Origin: Phocoena phocoena
Lineage: Eukaryota; Chordata; Mammalia; Artiodactyla; Phocoenidae
Reading direction: 5' to 3'
NCBI RefSeq assembly: GCF_963924675.1
Contig: NC_089239.1
Span: forward strand, 31,891,818-31,955,817
DNA: 64,000 bases
The position numbers were made by a program, and so were the translations under genes. This document shows, piece by piece, positions 1 through 12,199 of this stretch. The notes under the pieces were generated by a model that did not search any database, was not told the DNA's origin, and saw nothing but the letters and a program-made list of their open reading frames with translations. How positions within the stretch are numbered: position 1 is the first letter of the stretch; each line of letters opens with the position of its first letter.

Positions 1-18
1 GCGCCTCCAGGGAGGCCC
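1..18 (-). mobile_element. CHR SINE, head-end remnant cut by window edge
   Basis: The first 18 bases match the reverse complement of the CHR SINE head (gcgccaccagggaagccc in the fuller copies) with two changes. The rest of the SINE would lie upstream of the window. A single stub is weak by itself, but several full copies further on make the match credible. Confidence 0.7.
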
Positions 19-54
19 GCTACTTAACTATTTTTTTAAGCATGTTTGCTTGCT

Positions 55-200
55 GTGTTTCTGTTTCTGTAAAATGGAGCCATAGTGGGACCTACCTCAC
101 GCACACTTCATAGGGTAATTACAAGGATTAAAGGAGTTAATGTATAAAGCACTTAAAACTGTAATTGGCACCTGGTGGGTACTAAGAGTATTAATCCTCA
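55..200 (+). mobile_element. MIR SINE fragment
   Basis: Ancient tRNA-derived SINE fossil. The order of motifs follows the MIR core and 3' half: tctgtaaaatgg, then a cctacctca-like step, then agggtaattacaaggatta, then aatgtataaagcactta, then ggcacctggtgggtactaa. The 5' tRNA-like half is missing. It is too diverged to be active. Confidence 0.8.
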
Positions 201-323
201 TTTATATATGTAATCTTTATATGCATATCTATCTGTCTGTCACATACATCATTATATTTTCTACATACATGCATGTATACATGCAAACATGGCATGTTAT
301 TTCCCTTGTATGTTGCTGCTTAT

Positions 324-326
<3 letters not shown>

Positions 327-355
<29 letters not shown>
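327..355. repeat. (AC)n microsatellite
   Basis: An uninterrupted AC run of about 14 units, inside a wider stretch (about 190-470) of TA, TG and ATGT-rich sequence. It is a simple repeat that is probably length-variable. Confidence 0.95.
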
Positions 356-358
<3 letters not shown>

Positions 359-499
359 GACATCAGGAATGATGAAATAAATTTGTTTATTGATCTACAC
401 GTATATATGTATAAATATACTATACACATATATGTAAATACATGTATAACTATACACTGGATATCTAGCGAATATCACTGTTATTTATGATTTTAATTC

Positions 500-2220
500 C
501 CTTGCATTTTGCTATTTATTGCATACATTATTCCATAATATTTGGTCTCTGGGTGCTTATAAACCTTATTTCTACCTTGTCCTCACTTCCATTTTGTAAA
601 GAAAAATTTTTGAGTTTTAGGTCTTAGAGAACCTATACTTTTGTGACATTGATTTCCGGCAGTGAATGTATTTCATTCATTGTCATGTTCTGTTTAATCT
701 CTTACTAATACTTCTATCTACAAAATGACCTGCTTTCCATTTTTTCTCTCTAATCCATGAGATCTTTTGTTTTGCTTCTCTGTGCTAACATTTGCATTTT
801 TGAAAGACATTTACTTTTTCTACAATTTTTCCTCAATTTCATGTATAAATTCCTAGCTGCTACTCCCCTATTCTTAGGATATATTAAAATACTAAATGTC
901 TTCTTGTTGTTGTTTTTGTTTTTGTACAGTGTACACCCTGCAAATTTGTTAAACCCCTTCTTCACAAATCCAATGGCCACTTGCATTTAGCTGTAGAATT
1001 TTGTCTTTACCCACTGTCTTCTTGAACTTCTATGCAAAATCTTTATCACTAGCACAGACGACAGTGTCTCTTTTGCTTCTTACTCTCCTCTGCTAGTGAT
1101 ATTTGAAAGATATCTCACCAAGAGTTTTATTGCTCATTATCATTGCTTTAATTATGTATTCCTATAATTCTTTTGTGACTGTGATTAAGTATCTTCTTTT
1201 CTCATTATTGTTCCTGGTACAGTGTCTAAAATCTGCATCAGCTGATTGCTTTCTTCATCATTACAGTTTAAAATCACCTCTTGACTACATTCATCCCTCA
1301 CTGAAATTAGTTCAGAGTCCCCTCCTTGGATTAATGGCTCCTCCTCTAACCGTGCTGTACTCTCCTTTCCTTGAGAGATAAGTAGATAAGTAGCCCATTC
1401 CATAATCACCAAATCATGGGTATAGATGATAATACTACAGGTTATTTAGAGTTGATCCCCTAGGTTCCAGATGGGAGGGAGGATACAGAAACTTTCCCAG
1501 TCTGATGGTTATTTCTTCAGAAGGAGATTTGGGAGCATGTTTTGTGAATTCAGTTATTTCTAGGCTGTGATGCAGAGTTACTAAAAATGAAAGTTCAATT
1601 AACAGCTACAAATTCAAGTAAGTTTAAATCACATTACTGCCAATTATCTTTTGCCGGTACATGGCAAAAGGGAATATTAACCAGTAAATTAGCAGGTTGA
1701 ACGTTTCATCCACATACAAATTGAATTCAAGCAAGATGTCCCTTACAAGGCAAAAGAAACAAAGTATGTATCCTCAACTCACTTTGTAGGACAAGAGATT
1801 CAGTGAGGTCCCAGTTTTTAGACAAAACGTAATTCACCTTTCAAATAATTTTTTTGTTGTTTACTGGTAGAATTGAATTGTGTGCTAAGTGGAGAATGTT
1901 TCCAGAGTTAACACATAATGTTTTATAAGTTTTCTACCAACTTACGTATCTGTCTTGTAACCAATAATAACTTTATCCACTTGTGACTTACTCTGTCAGC
2001 AGGATAGCCCTTATGGTGTAGCCATTTCCTTTTTGGGGGAGCGCATCTCATACTGAAATTGAACGGTAGACAAAACCAATTCAGAGGGGAGCATAAAATT
2101 TTTGCAGTGTGTTAATCAATGATACGAAACATTCTCAGAGCTGCTTATTACCACTAAACTTTTATTTACGTTTCCCTCTCTTCGTATTTCACGAAGAGAA
2201 ATAACATCCCCTATTTACCT
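500..2220. other. Unannotated non-coding stretch
   Basis: AT-rich sequence with no ORF of convincing length or composition and no repeat I can name with confidence. Short ORFs on both strands (for example around 750-990 and 1100-1410) overlap each other in opposite senses and look like chance. Confidence 0.6.
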
Positions 2221-2224
2221 ATCG

Positions 2225-2465
2225 CTGTTTTAGGCTCAACTGAACTGTCACCTTCTCCAGGAAATTTTCTGTGACTCTCTCAGTCTGGTTTGTTTAATCC
2301 CTCTGCACCATCACCCTGCCCATGCTGGGTTTCTCATTGCTCTGTGTACCTAGGATGACTTGTCTATGGATTGGTCAGCTGCGCTGGGTTGTGAAGTCCT
2401 TTGTTGGCGGGATGATTCTTGCTTGCCCCTGCATCCTTGATGGCTGACACTGCATCTGGCATCCC
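2225..2465 (+). mobile_element. L2 LINE 3' fragment
   Basis: The sequence reads like the 3' region of the ancient LINE L2. It has a 'ctgtcaccttctccaggaaa' step, then a pyrimidine-rich section, then a degraded 'gaagtccttt...gggatgattcttgcttgcccctgcatcc' section where L2 has its 'gagctccttgagggcaggg...tatccccag' tail. It is strongly diverged, so the boundaries are approximate. Confidence 0.6.
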
Positions 2466-2747
2466 TTATTATTATTCTGCTCAAAATAACAACAAAACGA
2501 AACATCAAACAAAAACATTATTGAGTATGTGATGAAGAGGTTTAATGAACTCATAGGGCATATGCAACACAAAAACCAAAGCAGAACAATAAAAAAACCA
2601 ACAAAAATACAAAATGAAAACAAAGAAGAGACAGGCAAGAATAATTAAAGTAAATGAATTTGCTAAATCTTATGTGAACTGTTACAAATTTGATAGGTAT
2701 TTGTTGCTAGAGAAGTTTAAAGACGTGATATGTTATCTTTCATTTTT

Positions 2748-3080
2748 TTAAAAAAAATTTTATTGGAGTGTAGTTGATTTAAAAAGTTGTGTTAGTTTCT
2801 GCTGTATAGCAAAGTGAATCACTTATATATATACATATATCCACTCTTTTTTGGATTCTTTTCCCATATAGGTCATTACAGAGTACCGAGTAGGGTTCCC
2901 TGTGCACTACAGTAGGTCCTTATTAGTTATCTATTTTATAAATAGTAGTGTGTATATGTCAATCTCAATCTCCCAATTTACCGCCCCCCCCCCCCCGGCT
3001 TTTTCCCCCTGGTAGCCGTAAGTTTGTTTTCTACACCTGTGACTATTTCTGTTTTAAAAGTAAACTTTATGTAGGAGGGG
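2748..3080 (-). mobile_element. L1 3' UTR end, artiodactyl/cetacean-type L1, 5'-truncated
   Basis: Read on the minus strand, this is the terminal part of a fairly young L1. It has a G-rich run (the C13 tract at 2984-2996 on plus), then 'acctactgtagtgcacaggg', then 'gtgattcactttgctatac', 'agaaactaacacaact' and 'ctacactccaataaaa', followed by the A-tail that appears as T-rich sequence near 2748. Only about 330 bases survive, so there is no ORF2. The copy at 42061-42340 carries the same 3' end, which supports the assignment. Confidence 0.9.
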
Positions 3081-4511
3081 CTCTATGGAGCAATGACACC
3101 AAGAACATTTCACTGATGGCTCCATACCAATCCTTCCCTGTGGCTACTTAATCTTTCAAATAGGAAGTAGTGTGGTGGTGGTGGTGGGAATCTTGGGGGT
3201 AGAGTTTGGTCTCCTGATGATGGTCTCAAGGATGTTTCACTTCCCCATTTGAAACATCAAATTTCTGAGAGAAGATTCATGTAAGCTCTTCATAGAGAGA
3301 GCCTGTGGGGAACCTGATTTTCTGGTGTAGTTTACAGCAAGGGGCGAAGGGTTAGATGGGATTCAGGGACAGAACTTAGGGAATCAAGACAGTGTTCAGA
3401 TCCTGCAAATCAACAGGGCTGGGGAATAAAGACATGCCGCTTGGCCAGATGCTTCTGGTTGCTGAAAGTGGGGTGGCCATCTGTCCATGTGTAGCCCTAA
3501 TTCTGCCCGTGGAGGCAGGGCTAAGATTTGACTGACGGCTCTCCTGCAGGTCAGGGCTCTGAGACAAGCACCTTTCACAATGACAGGTGTTACATCTTTG
3601 CTCGTGCTTCCTCTATTTTTCCCTTGAATTCCTTCAGACTTAAATGCATTTAATCCAATTCTGGTGACTTGTCTTTCATCCAGTTTACCAATCTGAACTC
3701 TTCCCTTTGCCACTCTATCAACTGTCAGTTTTAGTGATAGAATGATTATAAAATGACCCTTGAAAATGGAACCACAACCATAAAGGAAGTAAGTGAAGCT
3801 CACTGAGAACAAAAGTTCTTGGGAAGGAAAACCAAACTGCAACAGGAAAATAAGCAAACAAACAGAAACCTGGACAAATAACACCAATAATACGAAATAA
3901 ACGGCTATAACTGTGCAAGTAAAAATAGCATGAAATTCAAAAGCTAGATTTGACTCTAGTGTTTGGTCCTACTTTAAAAATGTGTGCAATCGCAATCGAT
4001 ACACGGGAGACACATTTCTGAGAACGGTATGAGTCAAACATAAAAGGAATGCTGAGGATTTAAGAAGTTTAATAAGAATATCATACTGATGTTTAAAGGA
4101 CTGGGTCAATTTGAAATAGTTTACCTGTGACGAGATGATTAAGAAAAGTCTTCTAGGAATTTATACTCTATTCTGGAAAATAAGACAATTATAGAACAGC
4201 GTGAGGCTACGGGCAGTGGTGACTAAATTGTGAGGTGTGGGCTAATCATTTTGTATCATTTCAGAGAACAGGTTCAATGGGTTGGAGCAAGTGAAAAACC
4301 TATATTTAGAAAAAAAGAGATTTAATCTGAAGTTTTAAGGATGTATAAGAGTGAGATGGATATGGAGTATTTCTTATTCGCCATAAGAAATAACAAGAGA
4401 AAATCTAAATATATTTAATTTGGCACAATATAATTTGATTTTATTAAAAAGAATTTCAGAGTAAAGTGCCTCGAGATTTTGGAATATATTGCTGAAGAGA
4501 TTTATGTTGTA

Positions 4512-4543
4512 GTCTCTCTCTTTCTCTCTCTGTATGTGTGTAA

Positions 4544-4571
<28 letters not shown>
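4512..4571. repeat. Compound TC/TG/TA microsatellite
   Basis: CT-rich run at 4512-4531, a short TGTG step, then about 28 bases of alternating TA, continuing into AT-rich sequence to about 4630. Confidence 0.95.
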
Positions 4572-4575
<4 letters not shown>

Positions 4576-4999
4576 ACATTTTATATGTAAAATTTATATG
4601 TATACATTTAAATATACATGTATATATTTTGTATTGTCTAATTACCATCATAGATGAAGGCAAGAAAAAAAAAATTCATTCTTTCTTCCTTGCTTCTATC
4701 AAGGTCTTAGTTGCCCTGCATTAAGTAAAGAACTGTGTTTCACCGAGTATTTTATATTTGTTTGAAAGTAATTTTTAGCAAAATGCATAGCCATAAAAAC
4801 ATTCACATTTCATATATACATTATTGGTTTTGGGAGTGAAATAAGGGTGGCAGTCTTTTAAAAAATTATACACATACTGACTGTAGCAGAGATTCTTTCT
4901 TTTAATTAAGAAGCTCACCAGACACTTTCTAAAACCATCCCCTAACTAGGTCCCTCGTGTCTTGGAACTTGTATTGCGAGTGAGGGGAATCGCTTGATA

Positions 5000-5330
5000 C
5001 AGGCTTATTAGACAACTGAGCAGCTTGGAGCTCCCCCACTAGACCTTTCAGTAAGGTTTAATCAACTGGGTGAGACCCTGATGAGGCTGGCAATTAGACT
5101 TACTGTATTTTTAAGATGGAGATGCTGAGTTTCAAAATATTAAAATGCTATTTTAATACAGTGATGACAAAATCAGAGGTGCTATTGCAGCCACAAATCA
5201 GAATCTGCATCTCCCTCCCTCCTTGTAGCTCATTACAGTGTGTTGTTGAATTAACAAGGATTAATTTGTCTCTAAATTGTCACTAGGAATTTAGCCTGAT
5301 TCAGTATTGCCATGTGAATGGGAAAAATAG
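5000..5330. promoter_or_regulatory. Possible conserved non-coding element (weak)
   Basis: Complex, non-repetitive sequence of balanced composition with homeodomain-type ATTA and TTAAT cores (for example ttgaattaacaaggatta and tcattaca). It has no repeat signature and no ORF. This resembles vertebrate developmental enhancers, but only alignment to other mammals could show conservation. It is an impression from sequence texture. Confidence 0.2.
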
Positions 5331-6599
5331 TTGGGATACTTATAGATATTACACTGGAAACAATTAAACTCAGTTTTTTAACTTTCTATATGTCTGAACT
5401 GAATTATCATTTTTCTTTTAGTTCTCTCTTTTAAAAAATGAATAATTTACACATATACGTGTATATAAACGTGTAAGTTGAAATACCTATATACATGATA
5501 AATGCTATATGGACATAGTAAAAAATTCAAAATCTATCAAATATATTATTAAAGATAGCCTTTCTCTTCATTCATTAGGTTTTAAGTGGCAAGGTAAAGG
5601 CAAATACAAATTAAATAAGAGGCTTAGTGCTCTCTGTTGAGAAGAGACTTTCTCCTATCCATTTTCTTAAAGTGTTTACTTTAGAAAACTTGTAATTAAG
5701 TTCTTTCTCTAGCTCTTTAAAATGTATGTAAATATTTTTAAAAGTTAAATAAGCCTCTGGCGATTTATCACCCAGGATTGTCTTTCTCAAGGTCCCAGGA
5801 ACCATCTCTTTAAAATGTAATTATGAAGGAGGAAAGTGCCTCTAGCTCCCAGCGTCTATGGGAAGGTGAAGTCTGACCTCGGTGGGTACCTCACTCCAAG
5901 CCGCAAAGTACCCCTTTTCATAAAGATATTAGAAGTTTATTTTTCCTTTGGATAAAGCCAATTAGCTAACACAGATGGTTGCCACAACTATGTGGGTAGG
6001 TAAACTCCGTGTGTGAACTCTATGTGACGTATGGAGCTGTCAAGTCCTCTTACTTGAGGACTAGCTGTTGTTGATGATGAGAACATGCGTGTAATGGGCT
6101 GTATCTGCTTGGCTCTATGAAAGGTGAGATTTCTTTTCGTTTTCACAGTCTCTTACTGGATTGTGTGCCATGCATATCACATTCTGGTTTACTGCTTACT
6201 CAATAATAAAATTGGTTTCTTTCTCTTCTACTGTAGTGGAGGTTTTTCTGAGTTGAGGGGAGATTTTGTGTTTTAATTCTATTTCTGCAACACAGACAAC
6301 AGGCACCACTCTGATTCTTAATGGAGGAATTATCTAAAACATCGAAGAGCTAAAAGATCCTCCCAAATAATTGGAGAGTTTGAATTGAAAACAAAGTTTT
6401 AAGTTTTCTGGTTTGACATGTAGAGTGTGAAAGTACCTCAAAGTAGGGATGATTTTCAAACACATTGGACAGCCCAATCCTTCATCTACATTATCATCAG
6501 GTGTAACCATCATCACTTATGTAATATATCTAGATAAACTATGTACATACAGGCAGACAATAAAAAAAATACACAGTCTGTTTTAACTATTGTTTTCTT

Positions 6600-7487
6600 A
6601 AATCTTTTTTTATTGAAGTATGATATGCATATATGAAAGTATACACCATATAAATGTACAACCCAAAAAATTATCAAAGCTAATAACACCAATGTAAACA
6701 CATCTCATGTCAAGAAATAGAAATTTGCCCAAACCTCAAATGACCATCCCTCCCTGGTGCCTCATACAACAGCAACTTGTTCTTTCTTCCCCACTTCTGA
6801 CTTCTAATATTATAGGAAATTGATCTTGCCTGTTTATGTAACTGGAATCATACCGTGTATATCCTTTTCTGCCTGGCTGCTTTAGCTCAAAATTATTTTT
6901 GTAAACGTACACGTTTGTGAATGTGTAGATATAGTTCATTCATCGCATTTATTGTATGGGATTTCACTTATAAAATATACCACAAGTTTATCCGTTCATT
7001 TCATGTTGATAGATTTTTCTTTTTTTTTCTGCTTGGGGAGCTTATAACTAAAGCTGCCAGAAATATTTTTAAAATGTCTTTTGGTACACGTGGATGCAGC
7101 GCTGGTGTATACCAGGAGTGGAATTGTTTGGTCACAGATCAAGTTTAATAAGCCTTGTTTTGCAAGTGGCTTCATGCATTTACACACCCTCTAGCACCGT
7201 TCGTGACTTCCTATACTTCACACGCTCACCCACACTGAGCTGTGAATCTCTTTTTGAGATTCACAAAAACGGCGTTGGCCGTTCTAATGCATGTTTAGTG
7301 GTGTCTCATGGAGGTTTTATTTCAAATTTCCCAGATTACTAATGAGGGTGAACACCTTTTCATATGTTAGTAGTCATTTGTATATCTTTTCTGTGAAAGG
7401 ATATCCTTTTGGCCCATTTTATGATTGAGTTGTGTATCTTTTCATATTGATTTGAGGGATTGATTTCTATATTCTGGATACAGCTCG
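6600..7487 (-). mobile_element. L1M-type LINE 3' portion
   Basis: Read on plus, this is the reverse complement of an old mammalian L1 3' region. It has 'ttttattgaagtatgatatgc', 'tgtaactggaatcatacc', 'accaggagtggaattgtttgg', 'gaacaccttttcatatg', 'gtcatttgtatatcttttct' and 'tctatattctggata' in the usual order. It is degraded beyond any coding function and is interrupted on its right by a CHR SINE. Confidence 0.85.
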
Positions 7488-7488
7488 T

Positions 7489-7662
7489 TTCTTTGTGGCC
7501 TCTCCCGTTGCGGAGCACAGGCTCCGGACGCGCAGGCTCAGCGGCCATGGCTCACGGGCCCAGCCACTCCGCGGCATGTGGGATCCTCCCGGACCGGGGC
7601 ACGAACCCGTGTCTCCTGCATCGGCAGGCGGACTCCCAACCACCGCGCCACCAGGGAAGCCC
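7489..7662 (-). mobile_element. CHR SINE (tail-truncated copy)
   Basis: tRNA-derived cetartiodactyl SINE in antisense. The head is at the right (ccaccagggaagccc), followed leftward by the B-box-like gttcgtgcc region, the catgccgcgg step and the gagcctgcgcgtccgg body. The oligo(A) tail and the last bases of the 3' end are missing, so no clear target duplication can be seen. It sits in the L1M. Confidence 0.93.
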
Positions 7663-8460
7663 AGATTTTTATGTTTTTGATGAATGCTTTTATGTCTTAG
7701 TCAGTCGAACTCGTTGTATTGTTCTTATCTGATAGTTCTATTAGTTGTAGTTCTTCAGTATTTCTTTCTGCTACCTGTTGTGCCCACCGGTTCACACTAA
7801 TGTTGGGTTGTTTTCTAGTATATTTTGTAAGATTTGGGAGAAAATCTTTAGTGAGAGTTTATTTGCAGTAAAACTTTCGGGTCATGCAGAGGGCTCGACC
7901 CTCAAGAGAGGTGTTTTTTGTTGGTTTTTTCGTCTGTGTTTTCCAGGTACTACAGGTTTCTCAGCAGCTCAGACTATATTTACTGTTGATTTCTTGAAGT
8001 AGGGATTTCTAGATTATGCTTGAACTTCATGGCTCAAGCCTGTTGTGTTTATGAATTTCCAGGAGATTTTTAATTTTTCTGAGCAGAGCCCAGGATAAAA
8101 CAGGCAAAAACTACTTTTGGTCTTCCTCCATTGGTGGGGATTTTCTTTCTTTTCTATTTTATGGTTTTATTGAGTCTTCATTCAAAGTATATGTGAAGTT
8201 CTTAGTAAAAACTTCTCAAGGCCTCTTTGCCTGTCCTCATGTGTGTTTTGACTCAAGCCCAAGCATACTGAGATCAGCAGAATCCCTCAGTCAGTCACAG
8301 CTTCAATTCATGGGCATCGCCATGTAGTTTCTCTGAGGATTTTCTTTATATTTTCTAATCGATTCTTTCCTTACTTATAGATATCACACACACGCACACA
8401 CGCACACACTCATCACTATTTTTATGCATTTTAAAGTTTTCTATTGGGAGATTTTTTTTA
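7663..8460. other. Probable L1-derived but unresolved sequence, with CA repeat
   Basis: T-rich sequence (for example gatttttatgtttttgatgaa) that looks like continued antisense L1M up to about 7730. Beyond that I cannot name it. A CA/CGCA microsatellite lies at 8385-8409. There is no coding sequence. Confidence 0.45.
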
Positions 8461-9550
8461 TGGGTTCACCCAAGGTTTCTTCCTCCTGAGTTGGGGAGAA
8501 AATCGAAAGAAGGAAGCTTATTTGCTTGGTTGAGAGATTCCAGAGGTCTCCATGGAGTAGGTGGATGGGATTTCACCATTCTGTTTTGAGCAACTACCTC
8601 CTGGGACAGGTGGTTTAAGACAAGGGCATCTCGTGGCCCTTTTATGGTTCCCAGGACTCTCAAAGACCAAATGTGAAATAATGTTTTGCCCACAGTCTGT
8701 AGATAGAGAAGCAACAGTTGCTGTATTCTTTAAAAAAAAAGCCTTGGATTCTCTGGGCAGCTTGTAAATATCCTGGTCAAAGAGTGTCATTGCAGTGACT
8801 CAAGGGCAGGACCAATACAGCAGATAAGACACGTACCAACTACCACACCTATCTTTTCAGTAAGAAAAAGGGGCTGAACAACAAAATAACCATTTTGCTA
8901 CAATTTCCTCTTTGGCTATGCCTCTGGTGGCTTGGGGAGACTTCATTATTTAACATTATTTAACACGTTACCTGATTCACATCTCCGGTATCAGATACTT
9001 TTAGCCATTTTTCCCACTAAGGTTAGTGGATAGAGTAGTATTTCTTACAGGCGTGCTCCCTTTGCACTAAACCAAGATGTACATTAATTGCAGAAGTTAC
9101 TGGATATCTCCTGTATCCCCAGTTTTTCTTTTTTCTCTAATTAAGTTACAGTATTCAGTTAACAATATTATTTTTCTATTGAAAAATCTAATAACATTAT
9201 TCAATATAAGCCTTCCTGTTATAACAAAGCAACATGTCTTATGTATAGACTTCTGTGAAACAGGGCTTTTCCGAATGTATCGTAGGGATGAGTTGTAAAT
9301 GTGTACCCTAGCTCAGGTAGGAGGGGAGCTATAGGAAGGTTTGGCCTCCTGGGTTATGACAATCTGAAGATGTCTGGCCCACGGGGGAATGTGAAGAAGA
9401 GAAGCTGATTTTTCCTCTCTGATAGTAGCAGGTACCTTTCAATCAACCTAGTGGCCTTTGATTTCATAAGGATGTAGCCATCAATGAGAGTTAAACTGAG
9501 TTAGGAAGTGGAGTATGAATACTTTATGAAGAATTGAAATTACTAATATT
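8460..9550. other. Unannotated non-coding stretch
   Basis: No recognisable transposon or exon. ORFs of 60-90 residues occur on both strands over 8466-8790 but overlap one another and match nothing I know. Confidence 0.5.
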
Positions 9551-9559
9551 TATCTATCC

Positions 9560-10030
9560 ATTTATTCATCTTAAATATATTTATTTTATGTGTCAGACAT
9601 TTCATTTAGGCACAAAATGTACAAACATGAGTAAACTGACTATTTTCTCAATATTGGTCGTATTTTCATAAGACAATAAATACTGCGTATATATGTAAAT
9701 AAATAAAATCATCAGGAAAAAAAATCACAGATGATTGAGCATAATGGAATTTATCAGTCCGGCAAGAAAGGAAAACAAAAACATTACAGGCAGAGGGAGC
9801 AATATTTATATATGAAGATGTACTAAAATAAAAGTGATATTCAGAGAAACTGAGGTAGTTTGGAATTTCTGAAGGTACATGAGAGAGGGCTGAGAGATTA
9901 GATTAGAATAGGACGTGGAGAGAGTTAAACCATCAAGGGCCTAGTGTCATATGCTATGGAGCTGTGACTTTAATCTTGCCAATAATAGAAAGCTACTCAA
10001 CAAGTTTAAAGAGAAAGACCTCACTTATAC
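9560..10030 (+). repeat. Ancient dispersed repeat, copy 1 (family not named)
   Basis: Contains phrases shared with three other regions of this window (21200-21935, 36870-37690, 40670-41570): a 'gtcagacatttcatttaggc...aacatgagtaaac' start and an 'accatcaagggcctagtgtcatatgctatggagctgtgactttaatc' part. These read like a widely dispersed, old mammalian repeat that I recognise by texture but cannot name. Confidence 0.45.
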
Positions 10031-10599
10031 CATTACTTGAATGTACCATCCTTGCCTTTCATTCTGTCTCAGACATCTGCTTCCAAGAATGGTACTAGAC
10101 CTTGTCAATAATTATAACGCTTCTAAAACCTAAATTTCATGCACACTATTCGAACTATACTTCCTATTATGACAGCTCACACTCAGTCCCCAAATCTTTC
10201 AGTGATGCCAAGATCCCTTAATCCACTGGTGTTACTATCATTTAACTCCCTCACCTGTTTCATGCGCTTGTTCCTTACCCACCATGAATTTCATGGTCAA
10301 TAACTGTTATAAGTCCTTTGCATATAATTTCAGATTTTTTTTGTACCTTGCTGGCTTATACTGGCTTGGCCAACTTACAACCTGATTAAAGTCAATTGTC
10401 CACCCAGTTGCATGCCTGCATTATAATGGGGCTGAAGAAAACACAGTCATGTTGACCGGTCTCACTTTGAATTCCTGACCATGAACCTCAAGAGGGCTGC
10501 TTGGATCATACTGTGTGTCCAGAATTGATTCTCCCAAGAAGACCATTTCATATCTTCTATCCTCCCTCTCAGCTTGCTTTCTATTACACTAAAAATTTT

Positions 10600-11075
10600 G
10601 AAGCAATCAGGAAAGACCTTCCAGGCCCTGTCTTAACTCTGCCTTGTCTGTCTCCTATGCTTGCTCCTAAGCTACGCTGCTTTTCTGCCTGTTACCCCAG
10701 ATGGAATTCCTTGATACTATGTGAAACCAATGTCTCTACTTCCCTTTTCAGTACCACGCCACTTCTTTGTTCCTTGAAATAGCTAATGCTCTGCATCCCA
10801 TGCCTCTTCCCCTGGTCTTTATGAAACATGTTCCTATCACATTTTTACCCTCACCTCTCCATCAAAATTGCTCTTAGGACTCACCAGTGACTCCATGTGG
10901 GAATGACCCTTGTTGGTTCCGGATGTCATCCTCTCATATGACAGCAGTGTTGACGTGACCATTACTCCTTCTCCCTTTACTACTATTATTTTTCACACGG
11001 GGTACAACAGTCCATGTCCTTTTTTTTCCTCCTACTTCCCTGGACACTCCTTCTCAGGCTCCTTTGCAGGTACAG
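10600..11075 (+). pseudogene. L2 (CR1-clade) ORF2 remnant
   Basis: Pyrimidine-rich text in the order expected for the L2 reverse-transcriptase gene. It has a 'ctctgcatcccatgcctctt' step, then 'attgctcttaggactcacca', and at the end 'ttcctcctacttccctggac' and 'ctccttctcaggctcctttg'. The last corresponds to the L2 section encoding a WFSSYLS...FS-like peptide. No reading frame stays open, so it is a fossil. It may start as early as about 10040. Confidence 0.6.
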
Positions 11076-11089
11076 TAGAAAATGAGATT

Positions 11090-12080
11090 TAAAAATTTTA
11101 GATGACAGAAATAACTGAATATGTTTGTGTTGTGGGTATAAGCCATTTGGAAGTTAAAAATATTGATGTAGGAAGACGAAGAAAGGATTGTTTGAGCACC
11201 CAAGGGGAGATGGGATCCTGGGGAAAACGTGGAGGAGTTGGTTTTGGAAAGGATCACAGAATGTTCATCTCAGTTAACAAATGGGAGAGTTGATTATGTA
11301 GAGCAGAAGCTGGTAGGTAATGGATGTGGTGGAAAGTCTGCTAAATGTTATCTTGTGATTGCTCCATTTTTCCTTGTGAAGTATGAGGAAATTCATTAAC
11401 TAAAGGTATGGATGGAGGGATGAAGGAGAAGGCTTCAGGATGTAAACAGATACATGAATTAATAAGTCTGTACTTCAGTCAACCCTAGAGGGACCTGCCC
11501 AATGCCCAAACTCACTGTGATCCCCAAGGAAGTACCAGATGGCTGTGCTAATGACATAACCGACAACAAGCCTAAGAGAGGAAGGTTTATTATTAATAGT
11601 CACAGCACTGAGTACTCCCGGAAGAAAATGAGATTCTCCACCTAGCAGCTGATGGTGCCAGGGTCATCAGAAAAGCAGCGGCAGGATTACAGAAGGGAAA
11701 GAACGTGTGCCTTGAGTAGGGAGGCCCTACATTTCCTACTCACCATCACCTGATCGGACTTGGTTCCTAACCAGCACTTGCAGATGCCGCCAAAAAGGGA
11801 ATTTGTTTTTCTAAATTCACCACAGCAGGTTGTAAGGGCCCTTTGTCAAGCTACCCATATGAGTAAAGAGGTGCTGGTTAAAGAGAGAAGTGGGGAGAGG
11901 CAGGCGGTAGGACCTTGGGGCATCCCTGGGTCAAAGGGGATGTCAAGCAGTTGTCACAAACTGGTGAGTTCTTTCCTTTTTGGTCAGCTGGGGTTGAGGA
12001 AGGAGACACCTATTACCTCTGTATGGTATGCTACATAACTTACTTATTTGTGACTTTTTTTCCCAATTATTTTCTGTCTC
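11090..12080. other. Unannotated non-coding stretch
   Basis: No exon or named repeat. ORFs of up to 92 residues (around 11760-12038) have ordinary non-coding composition and no recognisable domain. Confidence 0.5.
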
Positions 12081-12084
12081 TATC

Positions 12085-12190
12085 TGGTGGAATGTAAGCT
12101 CCTCAAGGACAAGCATCTTTGTTCATTTTTTTGAATGACCAGTGCCCAGTACAGTGCCAGACGCTATAAGTATTTGTTGAAAAATGAATT
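12085..12190 (+). mobile_element. L2 LINE 3' tail
   Basis: Diagnostic L2 end: 'ggaatgtaagctcctcaagg', then 'cagtgcccagtacagtgcca', then 'gtatttgttgaaaaatgaat'. Only the extreme 3' part is present. Confidence 0.85.
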
Positions 12191-12199
12191 TCACTTATA

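Larger units (their letters stand above)
3090..6590. other. Mostly unique non-coding DNA
   Basis: No gene and no confidently named transposon. Contents I can point to are a short GGT run near 3171-3187, a TC/TG/TA compound microsatellite (4512-4571) and a conserved-looking block (5000-5330, listed separately). The ORFs at 3376-3887 on the minus strand overlap in several frames and show no recognisable domain. Confidence 0.6.

Noticed and set aside
327..4571. CRISPR-like or satellite arrays
   Set aside because: All short repeats here are mono- to tetranucleotide microsatellites without spacers. No array of regular repeat and spacer exists anywhere in the window.
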